Counted from the stretch's first letter, positions 12,786 to 24,600 are shown. The stretch: 64,000 nucleotides of DNA from Saussurea involucrata (GCA_033807775.1 CM066321.1:253072422-253136421); one strand, 5' to 3'. Notes: generated by a model not told the origin, from the letters alone. Numbers and translations are program-made.

Positions 12786-13127
12786 TAAAGGTTATAGAGA
12801 ATACCAGTTTTCCTTTGGAAAACTGCAACTATAACCAAAAACGGGAAAGAACACTTAAATTACTAAACATGTTGCTAGTATAACTAATTCGGGTATTGCA
12901 TCATCGGTCATTAATTAAACAAAGCCTGATCACCTATGTTTAATTAAAGAAAGAGTAATGCGAGACCGGAAATGGATATACTAGGAATATGTGTATTTTC
13001 ACACTCGATGCTTCACGTTGTATGCCTAGTATGAGCGTAGTTATTGCCTATAGTATGCGATAGTATAGTACGCTTAGCCTTTATATTGCGCGATAGTAAT
13101 ATTATACACTCTTACTTCAGTATCACT
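12786..13127 (+). other. Untranslated leader of G1
   Basis: Sequence between the primer binding site and the leader ORF. It aligns by eye with G2 50682-50997 (both contain the ACCTATGTTTAATTAA / ATGTTCGATTAA block and GGAGTATG-type text). No convincing ORF. Confidence 0.6.
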
Positions 13128-13721
13128 ATGTCAACATCCTCATCACATTCTTACTTCAGCAATACTATGTCGTCATCATCATCATCAAGCTCACAACCTT
13201 CCTACACGCCATCAAGTGAGCGTACGTCTGACGTGGAACGAGACCCGTACAATGGGCCGAGGATACCTCCGACTGTGGTTCCCCCACAACCCATCCCGGT
13301 AGTGATACAACCTAATCCTAGGGGTCCACGTACAAGGCAAACCGCTAGGAAGAGCGTGCCCATACCTAGACGAGTGTGTTTTAGGTCTGATCAGCGAGAT
13401 GCACCAGAACCCTCACGAGTGATCGAGGGAGTGCCGATTATTCGAGCGCCTGGCATGACCTAGGCCGAAGAGTAACGCCTTAGGGCCGTGACACTGGATT
13501 TGCACAGATGTCAAATGAGGGTCAGTCACCAGAGTCAAGTCGTGACCGACCTAGTGGAATTAAGTCACCTTTTGACCAACATGTCATCCGATGCCGTAAA
13601 CGGAGCGAAAATAGCTCGGAGGATAGCGTTACGGGACGAGATAATGAGCATAATAGTAGTGATGCTACTGACGTTATTGGTGTTGTGGGTTTCGATTGAA
13701 GTGTATCGGGGCGGATATTGA
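13128..13721 (+). pseudogene. Leader ORF of G1: proline/arginine-rich protein with C-terminal transmembrane segment
   Basis: About 197 codons upstream of gag, in one frame, interrupted by two stops (TAG at 13461-13463, TAA at 13473-13475). Both fit C-to-T or G-to-A transitions at codons that read TGG and CAA in the G2 copy. Order: Ser-rich N terminus (MSTSSSHSYFS), a Pro/Arg-rich middle (PRGPRTRQTARKSVPIPRR), a short helical part (VTDLVELSHLL), and a hydrophobic C terminus near codons 175-197 (EIMSIIVVMLLTLLVLWVSI) followed by a short charged end. The G2 copy (50998-51627) is clearly homologous and also ends in a hydrophobic segment. I do not recognise the family. The features suggest a small tail-anchored membrane protein; that is inference. 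Confidence 0.65.
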
Positions 13722-14022
13722 CGTGGATGGTGGAGAATTTAGAAAATGGAACTTTTATTTCTAGTTGTTTCAATCTTAAATTTCAGTTTGTAATTCTATA
13801 CTGATGTGCGATGCACATCAGAAATTTTGTATCAAACGGCTATTATTAATGACTTCAATGAAAAAGAAATTTCGCGTTTTAATTATATATGTGTGGAACA
13901 TGCAATAGTTATTTAATTACTTTCCAACACTTCAAAATTTCAAATGTATTATTTACAAAACATCCGACTTTATTTACTCAAAATTTTAACCAACTCGATA
14001 TTTTCAATTGTGTTTTAGAAAA

Positions 14023-16646
14023 ATGCCACCAAGAAGATCTACACGTCACACGGGAGAAAATCCTGATGATCAAAACCCCGATATCGCCCAACTCATAGCT
14101 CAACGTATCCAAGAGGCGATACCTAACATCATAGCCCAAGTTACCGCGGGCATTAATGAGCGTCAAAGGAATGTCAATGTGGGAGGAGGAACTCCCAATG
14201 ACACTCAAGACAATAAAGGATGTAGCTACAAGACATTCATGACTTGCAAGCCCAAGGAGTTTCATGGAACGGAGGGTGCTATAGGATTACTCTCATGGTT
14301 CGATAGTATGGAGTCGGTACTTCATATCTGTAAGTGCTCAGAGGATCGCATGGTAGAGTATGCGGCCTGTCAGTTGCAAAAACGAGCTCTAACTTGGTGG
14401 AACATTCAAGTCCAAACCCGTGGAAGAGAAGATGCATACAAACTGTCCTGGACTGAGTTCAAGGAATTGCTCATGGAGGAATACTGTCCCAAGAGCGAAG
14501 TTCAGAAATTGGAGGCTGAACTTTGGGATCTTACCATGGTTGGTTCGGGGATAGATCTCTACACCGCTCTTTTTCACGAACTTGCGAAGTTAGTACCTCA
14601 CATGGTTACCCCAGAGAGCAAGAGGATTGACCGATATTTGTATGGATTAACCTCGGAGATTCGAGGGATGGTTAAGTCATCAAGTCCGACTACGATCCAA
14701 GCCGCCGTGGCACTAGCAACTAGTTTGACCCATGATGCGGTCAGAGAAGGAACTCTAACTCAGAAAGGTGTCGGTATCAAGCGAAGGCCGGAGAATCAGT
14801 CAGGAAAGGCAATTGGAAGTAGTTCAAGTGGGAACAAGAAAGTAGTGGGAAACTTTGGGATGATTGCTAAGGAAGTAGGACGTTACAATAGACCCCACCT
14901 AAAGTGCAACCAATGTAATTTGCATCATGAGGGAGCCTGTCTCATTTGTAGCATTTGTAAGCAAAAGGGTCATTTAGCCCTATTTTGCAAGACGGGAAAG
15001 AATGTGAAAGAGGAAGGAATGGTATGCTATGAGTGCGGAAGTCCGGATCACTTCCGAAATGTGTGCCCAAAGCTGAAAAGGGGACCAATCAATAACAACG
15101 CTGGGTATCAAGCAAGACAAGCCAATCAGGGAAACCAAGGAGGACAAGCTCGAGGACGGGCATTTGTCTTAGGAGCAGAAGAAGCACGTCGAGACCCCAA
15201 TGTAGTGACAGATACGTTTCTTCTAAGCGATTACTATGCATCCGTATTATTCGACACTAGTGCCGATAAGAGCTTTGTTTCGTTAGATTTTAGGCCTTTG
15301 ATCAATCTAGAATCTAAGAAAATGCCGAACGCTTATATTGTTGAGGTTGCTAATGGATTTGAATTAGAAGCTAAGGATGTAATCTTAGGCTGTACCTTGA
15401 ACTTAGCTGATAAAGTATTTAGTGTTGATCTTATTCCAATTGAAATGGGGAGTTTCGATGTAGTAATAGGCATGGATTGGTTATCTAAGAACCGAGCTGA
15501 GGTTAGTTGTTTTGTAAAGACGGTTAGGTTACCATTACAAGGCGGAGAAACCCTTGTTGTCCAAGGAGATAGAGTTGGAAGGAATCTGAAGATAGTATCA
15601 TGTATGAAGGCCCATAAGTATTTGAGGAAGAAGTATGTTGCGTTCTTGGCGCAAGTAGTCGAGAAGAAGTCTGAGGAGAGGCGAGTTCATGATATTCCTG
15701 TGGTGAAGGATCACCCAGAAGTATTTCCAGACGATTTGCCTGGACTTCCACCGTTTAGACAAGTCGAATTTCAGATTGACCTTATACCCGGAGCGGCGCT
15801 CGTAGCCAAGGCTCCGTATCGCCTAGCACCTGTAGAAATGCAAGAGTTGTCGAATCAACTTCAAGAACTTTTGGATAAGGGATTCATTCGACCAAGTTCA
15901 TCACCCTGGGGAGCCTCGATTCTCTTCGTTAAGAAGAAGGATGGATCGTTTCGAATGTGTATCGATTATAGGGAGCTAAATAAGTTGACAATCAAGAACC
16001 GATATCCTCTCCCTCGAATAGACGATTTGTTCGACCAGTTGCAGGGTGCAACTTACTTCTCTAAGATTGATCTTCGATCGGGATATCATCAGTTGAGAGT
16101 CCGAGAGGAAGATATTCCTAAAACAGCTTTTAGAACTCGCTATGGACACTACGAGTTTTTAATTATGCCATTTGGTTTGACAAACGCGCCAACTGTATTT
16201 ATGGATCTAATGAATAGAGTATGTAGGCCATACCTTGATAAGTTTGTGATTGTATTCATCGATGATATACTAATCTATTCTCAGAGTAAGAAGGATCACG
16301 AGCAGCATCTAAAAGTGATTTTAGAGATCTCAAGGAACAGAAGCTATATGCCAAATTTACTAAGTGTGAATTTTGGATTCGGGAAGTACATTTCTTAGGT
16401 CACGTAATCGGGGAGAAAGGGATTCACGTGGACCCGGCTAAAGTGGAAGCCATTAAGAAATGGGAAGCCCCAAGAACTCCAACGGAAATTCGCCAATTTC
16501 TAGGCTTGGCAGGGTATTATCGACGTTTTATCGAGAATTTTTCTAAGATCGCTAAACCCCTTACCACATTAACCCAAAAGGAGAAGGAATTCGTTTGGGG
16601 AATTCCACAAGAAGAAGCATTTCAACTTCTGAAGAAAAAGTTGTGC
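14023..16646 (+). pseudogene. G1 gag-pol (gag, protease, RT, start of RNase H)
   Basis: The ATG at 14023 opens a single gag-pol frame. Gag has the retrotransposon gag core (about residues 75-215, EFHGTEG...LLSWF..ME) and zinc-knuckle sequence near 300-325 and CYECGSPDHFRNVC near 345. The protease site reads DTSA where DTGA is expected (near residue 408), so the active-site glycine is lost. RT shows KKDGSFRMCIDYRELN, LPRIDDLFDQL, the FSKIDLRSGYHQ block and FIDDILIYS. A one-base deletion near 16325 ends the frame at 16398. Pol text resumes in another frame (VHFLGHVIGEKG to LLKKKLC) and stops at the deletion junction at 16647. Gag and pol in one ORF is usual for this lineage. Confidence 0.88.
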
Positions 16647-16736
16647 AATGTATTTCGATGGTTGATGTGATCTTGTAACTTTTGCTATGAAACTTGAGCT
16701 GTACATTCCGTGTTTCCTCTTTAGCGGGGTGTTACA
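16647..16736 (+). repeat. 3-prime LTR remnant of G1 (last 90 bp)
   Basis: It matches 12680-12769 with one difference (CCGCTTT versus CCTCTTT). It is joined directly to RNase H codons at an AATG shared by both sides. Confidence 0.93.
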
Positions 16737-16741
16737 TAATG
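16737..16741. repeat. Target site duplication of G1 (TAATG), right copy
   Basis: Identical to 9831-9835. Confidence 0.95.
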
Positions 16742-17830
16742 ACCGGGCGTGCCACAGTTATAACACTTCAGTGCCTCAGTTGATTTCTTCTCCTCAAACC
16801 TCTTTTTACCATCAACTCTATTCTCAAACTTCTTCTCAACATCCTCAAACTTCTTCTCCTCAAATCGCTTCTCCTCAAACGGCTGTTTGTTCTCAAACTT
16901 TCTAGAACCAGAAGTGTACCTCAGATTGTTCGGCGACGGTGTCTTATAAAATCTTTTCTGAAAATGCCTTGTGAGTAGAAGCATAGCTTGTTCTAACTCA
17001 GCTCCGTCATCTGAAGTATTTCCTTTGTATCCAATCTCAAACATATCAGAACCTTCAGTCAAATAACTGTTAGAATGCATATCGGCCTTAAGTGCCACCG
17101 GATCAGAAGCAATCTCCTTCTTTTTCTTCTTATTTCTCTTCTCTTTGAGTTCATCCACTTCTTCCTCATCTTGCTGGATTATTTCGAACAATTCATGCAA
17201 CGACATTGTAGAAAGTCGTGGATTCTGTTTCATTCGCCTAGACACACTCTTCCATTATGGTTGTAAAATACTCAAAAACTTCAGATTCACCTCGACTGTC
17301 TCTTTCCGGATCTTATTTTTACTCAGCTCGTTCAGGAGGGTGATAAATCTATCATAAGTCTGATATAAACTCTCATCTTCCTTCGCCTTGAACTCCTCAT
17401 ATCGATTAATACAAAAAGTGGTTTTCATTTGATTACCGATTTGAGATCCTTGTAGCATTTTCTCCAATTGAACCCACATATTATGTGCATTATCTTTAAA
17501 ACTGTCTATTTTGTTAAAGACCTCATTTGGAATGCCCATGATTAAGTAAGATCTCGCTTTCTTATCAGCATCAAATCTTGCTCTTTCTTCAACTGAGTAT
17601 TCTCCTATAGGTTTCAGCTTTTCAGCTCCTGCTTGTGCATTAGGAGTAAGAACAGGAATCATTAACGGTTTCATCAGTCCTTCTTTCAAAGACAATAGTA
17701 GATTATCTCCATTTTGTTGTCTCTCCATAAAGTCCAAAAATCTTTCTTTCCATTGCTCATACTCGTTTTCAATCAAGATAGGCAGACGAGATTCGGTTCC
17801 AAGTGACATCATCACGTCGTTTTTCATCAT
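16742..17830 (-). pseudogene. Copia B1 gag, N-terminal part
   Basis: The ATG at 17830 begins MMKNDVMMSLGTES, followed by a UBN2/copia-type gag core (YEQWKERFLDFMERQ; SYLIMGIPNEVFNKID; MWVQLEKMLQGSQIGNQMK). Then come an acidic/Lys-rich segment and the first half of a CCHC zinc knuckle (CYNCGTPGHY), where G1 is inserted. One in-frame TAA at 17255-17257 replaces a codon that is Glu in B2. The second half of the knuckle resumes at 9830. Capsid-nucleocapsid role by homology; inactive now. Confidence 0.85.
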
Positions 17831-18555
17831 CTTTTCAAGTTTACTTGTTAATGACCTTTAAACAGATAAGCAAAATTAGAGAACAGTAGCAAGTTATCGC
17901 ACAACAATATGCGATGAACAATACTTAATCGCACTACTCTTGTGCGATGAGGAATGAACAATAGTTCACGGGCAAGGTATGTGCGAGCAAAAAGTTCTCG
18001 GTCGAGATTCTGTGCGATCAGGATAAGTTCTCGGTCAACAAAGAACTATGAACAGTGCTTGTCGGTCAACACACGTGCAATCAAAATAAGTGAACAGTAG
18101 TTCTCACTCAACACTTGTGTGATGAAAAGTCTAATCGCTCAAGTTTTATGCGACAACTTTGGATGACAGTGCTGTGTGAGAACTATGAATATATGAAGAA
18201 CTCCTTTGTGCGACTACTATGAACTTCGAATGAAAATTTCTTCTAAGTCCAAGATCGCACTAAAAAATCCTCCAGTTGCTACCAAACTTTGCAGGAATGA
18301 TCACGATGCAATTCTACACCTTTCGATCCACAACAATAACTTTCTAAAAAAGTCTAAAAATCCATAAAAATCCACTGAGATATGTTCTTTCGATCCAAAT
18401 TCTTGCACAGATTACTCTAATACACTAAATCGAATAACTCTGTAACAGAAATCACGCACCAAAGATCCTAAATTTTTCAATTTGATTATAAGTCCGAAAA
18501 TAACCAAAAATGCCCAAAAATCCTCAAAATCTTCACTAAAAATGCTTGAATTTGC
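17831..18555 (-). other. Leader of copia B1 with reiterated GTGCGAT/ATCGCAC words
   Basis: About 725 bp without a gene between primer binding site and gag. From 17881 to 18260 the heptamer GTGCGAT or its complement occurs five times exactly, with further near matches (ATGCGAC, TGTGCGAG, AATCGCTC). These are interspersed with GAACAGT and TTCTCGGTC. The B2 leader shows the same pattern with ATCGCAT/ATCGCAC. Confidence 0.7.
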
Positions 18556-18568
18556 TTGCTCTGATACC
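18556..18568 (-). promoter_or_regulatory. Primer binding site of copia B1
   Basis: The minus strand reads TGGTATCAGAGCA next to the LTR at 18571. Confidence 0.88.
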
Positions 18569-18570
18569 AC

Positions 18571-18787
18571 TTGTGATCCCAGAAACAAGTAAACAAGATA
18601 TAGATCAAGAATCACTTGTCATCTCTCATTAATCTCCAAATTGCAATTACAAAATGTAGAGAGAAACACAAAGTGTCTTGAAGTAGTTGTTGTGAAAACT
18701 AACTCTATGTAGGCTATTTATACCTAGACTAGAAATTACAATGCAAGCCCTTCTACTTGGATACAAGTTACATTTTAAGCACCAACA
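18571..18787 (-). repeat. 5-prime LTR of copia B1
   Basis: A 217-bp LTR. The minus strand starts TGTTGGTGCTTAAAATG and ends GGGATCACA. It corresponds to the 226-bp B2 LTR at 26538-26763 (TGTTGGTGCATGAAATG ... GTATCACA). The plus-strand ATTTATACC near 18716-18725 is the likely region of the U3 TATA. Confidence 0.85.
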
Positions 18788-20990
18788 ATGAGGCTGTAGT
18801 GTTTTCATGTTGCTGTTATGTACCAGATTGCAGCTGCTGTTTATGTAATTTATGTTCAACAGATTGATCATACTGCTGTCCACGCTGTGAACAAAGTTGC
18901 ATTCAGATTTCTTGTGTGCAGCAGATTCTTTATCTGATGGGCTTGCTCACATGTTTCGTGTATCTGACTTAAGATAAGCTGTGTTCACAAGATTGCAGAT
19001 TAGAAAATTGCAACATAAGGTTATTATATGCAGACCCAGAAAGCTGTATGCACAGAGTTGTTAAGCTCCTATGTACAGAGGCTATGGTCATCGACATAGA
19101 AGCTCCATATATGTGCAGATTCTTGAACCTTGCTGTCCAAAATCAAGAAATATGCAGATCAGGTGGTTCAAAGGATTGAATATGCAGAGCTTATCCAGCA
19201 GAGCCTCTGAGTAAATTCACAGAGCCTCTGTGGTTTCTCAGAGGCTGTCAAAAGAAGATCAGAGGCAGTGCAACTGTTCCATAAGTGCATAATATTCAAA
19301 GTTCTGCTTGATATGTTCATAAATATGCAGACGCTGCTGTGGAAACCGATTTTGCTGCTGTTCTGACCGGAAATTGTCCAAGATCTATGTGTGCAACAAC
19401 TTAGAACCTCTGTGCAGCTGATCAGAGATCACTTACAGAGTTGATCAAAGGTCATCCAAACTATACAGAGGTAATTGCAGCCATGGATCGAAATCTTTTA
19501 CAGAAACTCTCTTAGCTGTCCAAAGTTCGAGAATGTTGCTCATATCAGAATTGGATGTCCATAATGCATCCAGAGGCTTATGCAAAAGATTGAACAGAGC
19601 AAAGAGGATGACCACAGAGCTTATTTTTAATGTATGGGCAGAGCTTACCAGAACAAGTTCAGAAAGTTTGAAAAAACTGTAGATCTTAAGAACATACAGA
19701 CACTCGATTTACAGGTGTTGTTAATACTGCAGAGGCTGCACAAAGCCTATGTGAAGTTGACTTAATGCAGAAGTACGTACAGAGGCTTCAAGATAGTTCA
19801 AAGAAATGCTCTACAGAAGATGTTTTGGAGATTCGAAACGCAGAGGCAGATCGTAAAGACCTCTGTGAAGCTGTCCAAAGCCTTTATGGAAATTCAAGCT
19901 TCCATCTAGATCTGTCCAAACGAAGTGTACATCAGATTAAGCTGATGTCCAGCAAAGCTTAATCATTAAGCTTCCCTGCATTCCATCTTTCCTCAGTACA
20001 GATTGTGCAGAGGTGCTTATCAAGTAGCTATCTAAATGCTTGTCCAGATGTTCACATGCAGAAGTGAGTGCATAACCTCTGTAAGACTCTACGGAGGCTG
20101 ATAAGTGAAATGAACATGGAAGACGTGCCAAAGCTGTCCGAATGAGCAAAAGTATATAGAGGCTTGTAGTGCACCAGATCAGATCAAATCATAGAGCCTA
20201 TGTAAGGCTGTCTAGAGCTTCTGTACTAATGTGCAGAGCCTCTGTGCACAATAAGCCAAAAGCCCGAAGCCCGAATTCTTCAGATTTTTCTGACAGTTTT
20301 GCGTTGTTTCAGAAACACGAGCACAACCTTTCACTCGGTGCTCCAATTGACACGAGTCCAGTTGCATTGGAAAGATAATTCACAGACGCACGACTTTGAT
20401 GTTTCGAGTTTCTCAAATTATGTGAGCTGATATTGCAAAATCATCTTCAAAGTCTGCTGTAAGGTGCTGGACCGAAAGCATTTCATTTCATTCGTGTTCT
20501 TTCCGCTTTCAAGAACGGTGTTCTCTCGACGGTTCTTCATGGTTTCATGCTGCTATTGTGACACATTAATTGTCACTCCCTCCTCTGTTATTTATGTTTA
20601 AAGCTCGGTGCTGAATGCTTACTCAACAAGATCTTAAGAGTCGAATTTTCTGTTTTGACGACCGTTCTGCGCAGCTGAGGGAAAACTTACACAACTCAAT
20701 CATTTTTCATCCAAACTGAATGAATCAAATCTGGTTGGAAAGATAAGACGCTGGAGTTCAATGTTCATTGTTTATGTTTTTTCTCAAAAGGCTCCTTGAT
20801 GGTCTAAAACAGTGGTGAAGTTGAGTCATGAAAGCTGGACAAAATGGGGTTAATTGTCATGGTCTTTCAAGAAGATGAGCCTACATTTAAGGGGGAGCTC
20901 ATGATGCTTTTAAGACTCGAAGAACGGAACGCCAAAGTTTCTAAAGAAAGCAAGGGGAGACTATAAGATGTTGTTTTCTTTATAAAACAT
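18788..20990 (+). other. 3-prime internal region of a copia C copy, non-coding, rich in CAGAGG/CCTCTG
   Basis: About 2.2 kb without a credible gene. It leads into a polypurine tract and LTR on the plus strand, so it is the 3-prime end of an internal region. The word CAGAGG and its complement CCTCTG recur many times between about 19190 and 20260. Its left end is cut by copia B1. Confidence 0.6.
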
Positions 20991-21001
20991 CAGGGGGAGA
21001 T
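20991..21001 (+). promoter_or_regulatory. Polypurine tract of copia C
   Basis: CAGGGGGAGAT directly before TGTTAGC, the LTR start. Confidence 0.8.
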
Positions 21002-21346
21002 TGTTAGCTTAAATTAGCCCCTAAATTAATGTGTTTTATAAAGAATTATTTGTAATAGGGCTTTTAGATAGCTTTATCGTGTTTTTAGCTAGAATATGGG
21101 ATTAGGTTACATAGACCCTTTATAAAGGAGTTTAGGGTCTCATTTGAGAGGGTTTTAGAAGTTACACACAAAAACACACACTGACTTATTCTCATGAGAG
21201 ACATCTAATTGTAAAGTGTGGTGTTCTTCATATTTACTTCTCCATATTGTGATTCAATGAATATGAGATGAGATTTGTTTTATGATTATTCATGTTATCA
21301 TCTCTATATTTATATGGAACTTTATTTCTTCTATTGTTTGTTTGAA
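21002..21346 (+). repeat. LTR of copia C
   Basis: It starts TGTTAGCTTAAATTAG after a polypurine tract and is followed by a primer binding site at 21349. It therefore has internal sequence of the same orientation on both sides. The 3-prime end lacks a clear CA and is approximate. A TATA-like CTTTATAAAGG lies at about 21118. Confidence 0.75.
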
Positions 21347-21348
21347 AG

Positions 21349-21360
21349 TGGTATCAGAGA
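21349..21360 (+). promoter_or_regulatory. Primer binding site of copia C
   Basis: TGGTATCAGAGA, one base different at its end from the usual initiator-Met match. Confidence 0.8.
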
Positions 21361-21636
21361 AGATTGATTTGCTTAAATCAAATCGATCCAATCTATACGG
21401 GTTGATTCACTCTTGTTGATTGTTAGTTTTCTTCAAAGTTTCTTGGTATACCCTGTTTTTCAAACAAAACCTGAAACTCGTGTTTTAAAGCTTCAAACAG
21501 TTGTTTAAATCTTCAAGCAAGTTTAAAAAGTATTCTTACATTAGACTTACTGCTTCTTTACATTTCTGTTCATCTCTTTTAAGTCAAAAACTCTTTCTCC
21601 ATTCAAGAAAATCGTCACACTCTGTTTTATGCAAAA

Positions 21637-24600
21637 ATGGCTAATAACAATATTAATGCCATTTATACTGCCGGCTCTTTGACTAAACCTGCTACTCTTC
21701 TGAGGGATGAATACCCTCAATGGAAGATAGGATGGTCAATTTCTTTGATGGCATGAACAAGGATCTTATGCGACCCGTCACAAATGGACCATTCCAACCC
21801 ATGGTATTGGTTCCTCGTGTCCCTGTAACAGAAACTACTGCTGAGATTCCAGCTCACTTTGAACCTAAAACCACCGGTTTTACCGAAGAAGAGAAGTTAA
21901 AAATGGAGAATGACTCTAAGGCAGTTAGACTTCTGATAATGGCCATTCCAAACGATATTTTCCAAGAACTTGACTCTTGTGTTACGGCTAAAGAAATTTG
22001 GGATCAACTTCTGAACCAACTTGAAGGGGAATAAAAACCCAAAAGAACAGAAGGACTAATGTATTAATGAATACAACGATTTCAAAGCTCTTCCTGATGA
22101 GACTCTGCAACAAACCTACAACAGATTTAATGTCTTGATTAACAAGTGCAGAAAATGTGGTGTTGTCAAATCAAAGGAAGACAACAATGTCTTGTACTTA
22201 AAAAGTTTAAACGATGAATGGCTGCACTTATCTATGTCTTTACAAGCAAACCAGAACATGGATACATGGTCACTCACAGATGTGTATGGCACTCTTGCTG
22301 TACAAGAAAAGGATGTTGTCAAACAAAAGGGTAAATCCAGTGTGGAAGGACCATTGGCATTGATCTCTGACACCAAAACACCCTCAGAAGGGAAATCTAA
22401 CAGAGACAATGTCACCAGAGAAAAGAAGGCAAAAAAGAAGATCCTGAGAAAGAAAGGCAAGAAGAGCCTTATTGCTGAGAGTGATGATGAAGAGGACAGC
22501 ATGTCAAATGCTGATGAAGATGCTGATATTGTAGCTTTTGCCCAATCTTTTGCCTTAATAACTGAACAGTTTAACAAGAGATTTGGCAAAAAGGTGTGAA
22601 CAGTTTAACAAGAGATTTGACAGAAGAGGAAGGTTTGAGAGAGAAGAGAAAGAAGAGAAGAGAGGATATGAACAAAGGAATGCACCTTACCAGAACCATC
22701 ACAGAGCTGTACCAGAGCAGAGACCACCTCAATATCAACAGAGGTATATTCAGCCAACACCACAGAAACCAAGATATGCTGCCCAACCCATCAACCAAAA
22801 TGATGGTAGATGCTTCAGATGTGGCAAACCAGTCCATTTCTCTTCCAACTGCAAAGGTATACTGGTAAAAGACCAGGACTACTACAAAAACAAGTATAAG
22901 TATAACTTCAAAGAGAGAAGTTATGTGGCATAGATGGAGAACTGGATCTCTGATTCATCTTCTGATGATGATCTAGAGAAGGCCAACTTATGTGGGATGG
23001 CTATTGCAGAGAATGACAGAGACTGGCTCTACTGACAGAACACTAGAGATCTCTGAACCCAGAACTAAGGTATGTTCCTCCTCTGACTCCAAATCTGACT
23101 CTGAACTGGAACTGAATGTGTCCAAACTTGCTGAGGAATTTCAAGCTTTAAAACAAAAACTCTCTGAAGAAAAAGAGCTTAGAAAACTAGCTCAGAAGGA
23201 TTTATCCTTCTACAAGAGAGAGAAAGATCACTTGGAAATGGAGAAGGGAGAAATTTTTAAAGAAAAATCTGAGCTAGAGGTCTTACAAAAATAGAAAGAA
23301 TTATCTTTTTCTGAAAAGTGTAAAGAGTATGAAGAAGTTTTAAAACAGAAAGGTAAAGAGGTTAAGAGAGCAGAGTATGAAAGGCTAAACTATGTTGCTC
23401 TGAAAAATTATTTTCAAAAGGAAAGGGAAGTTTTACACCAGTCTTTACAGAAGAAAGAACTTCTGATAAAGAAGTACCAAGATGCATAAGATGTGCATAT
23501 TAAAATTAACTCTCAGATGGACACTCAAGGTCTGGGTTTCACTGACCTTGATCCTTTCACTGGAAGGAAGAAGACATATTTATCCTCAACCTTCTGTGTT
23601 GGAAAAGTCCAAATGCCTGACTGTGCTTCCTCTGGTACTAGTATTTTCAAAAGAACAAAAACTTCAGAACGATCAAGGACTAGGAGGCTAATTAACGATA
23701 CTTCTTTATCTTTTGAGTTGTCAATGTCAGCTATGACTCCTCTGATCATGAAAAGGTTACAGAACCATCTATCAAGTTAATTCATGATCAAGGAAAAGTT
23801 GAAATCATCATTCCTAAGTCTATGAAAAGCCTTGATCCAAAGGATATCTTTAACTTTAACTCTTTTAAGGAACATAAGTCTGTTACTTCTGTGGTTGGTC
23901 CCTCTGAAGTCAAATCTCAGAGTGAACTCAATCCTGAAGCACCAGTCTTCTCTTCTACCTCTGAGGATATTAGAACAACATTTGAAGATTATTTGAAAAG
24001 AGTTCTTGAGGAAAAATCCATATCTGATGCTTTAAAACCAAAGTTCAGAAGTTTCAAAACTTGCACCATCAGAGATCTGAACTTCTCTGACTCCAACAGA
24101 GCAAGCTTCTGTCACAAACCCACGGAGACTCTCATCTCTGACAGTGCCTCCAGAGACTTTCTAGACTCTGACTCTGACTCAGAGGTTGATGAGTATATTT
24201 TTTGTGCACCAAAGAATATCTTGCACAAACCAAAACAAACATTTGTTGGATCTGGAATTTTAAACAATGTTATTTCTGTTCTAAAGGACCAATCTAGGAT
24301 TCCACTTTGTCCTGATTTTAAGGGTATGGGTATCAGAATCTTATCCTCTGAGGAGTTAGAAAAGAAGAGAAAAGAGAAAGTCATGAGTACTTCAATCAAT
24401 CAAACCTTTGTGCCCTATGTTTACAAACCTGTAAGATTCGCTCCAGAACAGAAAAAAAAGTGGAAGGTTAATGACTCACCTACTCCCAACTCTGCAGTCA
24501 ATCATAGAGGAAGACAATCTTTTTGGGCCAAGGAACAACATCACCAGAGGAATGCCAATTTCCAGAAAACACCTCTAGATAGGAAGTTTGAGAAAACCTC

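Larger units (their letters stand above)
9836..16736 (+). mobile_element. Gypsy G1 (Tekay/Del-like chromovirus), internally deleted
   Basis: It has a complete 5-prime LTR (9836-12769), primer binding site, leader ORF, and a gag-protease-RT reading frame that stops in RNase H. There it is fused to the last 90 bp of the 3-prime LTR. Five-base target duplications TAATG flank it. Integrase, chromodomain, polypurine tract and about 2.8 kb of the 3-prime LTR are missing. G2 (34598-56862) is a relative that retains those parts. The deletion makes the element non-autonomous, and it cannot regenerate its 3-prime LTR by reverse transcription. Confidence 0.92.
7205..18787 (-). mobile_element. Copia B1, SIRE-like, interrupted twice
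   Basis: A minus-strand Ty1/copia element. Its 5-prime LTR (18571-18787), primer binding site, leader, gag and the first codons of protease are present. Gypsy G1 (9836-16736) is inserted in the gag zinc knuckle. The chromovirus-derived element replaces everything downstream of 7205 within the window, so integrase, RT and the 3-prime LTR lie off the left edge or are lost. A plus-strand relative (B2) occurs at 26538-30287 and supports the gag assignment. ATGAG at 18788-18792 may be one target duplication. Confidence 0.85.

Noticed and set aside
13522..13773. Antisense ORF over the G1 leader ORF
   Set aside because: Not preserved in G2, whereas the sense frame is.
19765..20378. Short ORFs in the copia C 3-prime region
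   Set aside because: No motif; they follow the CAGAGG word array and stop often.
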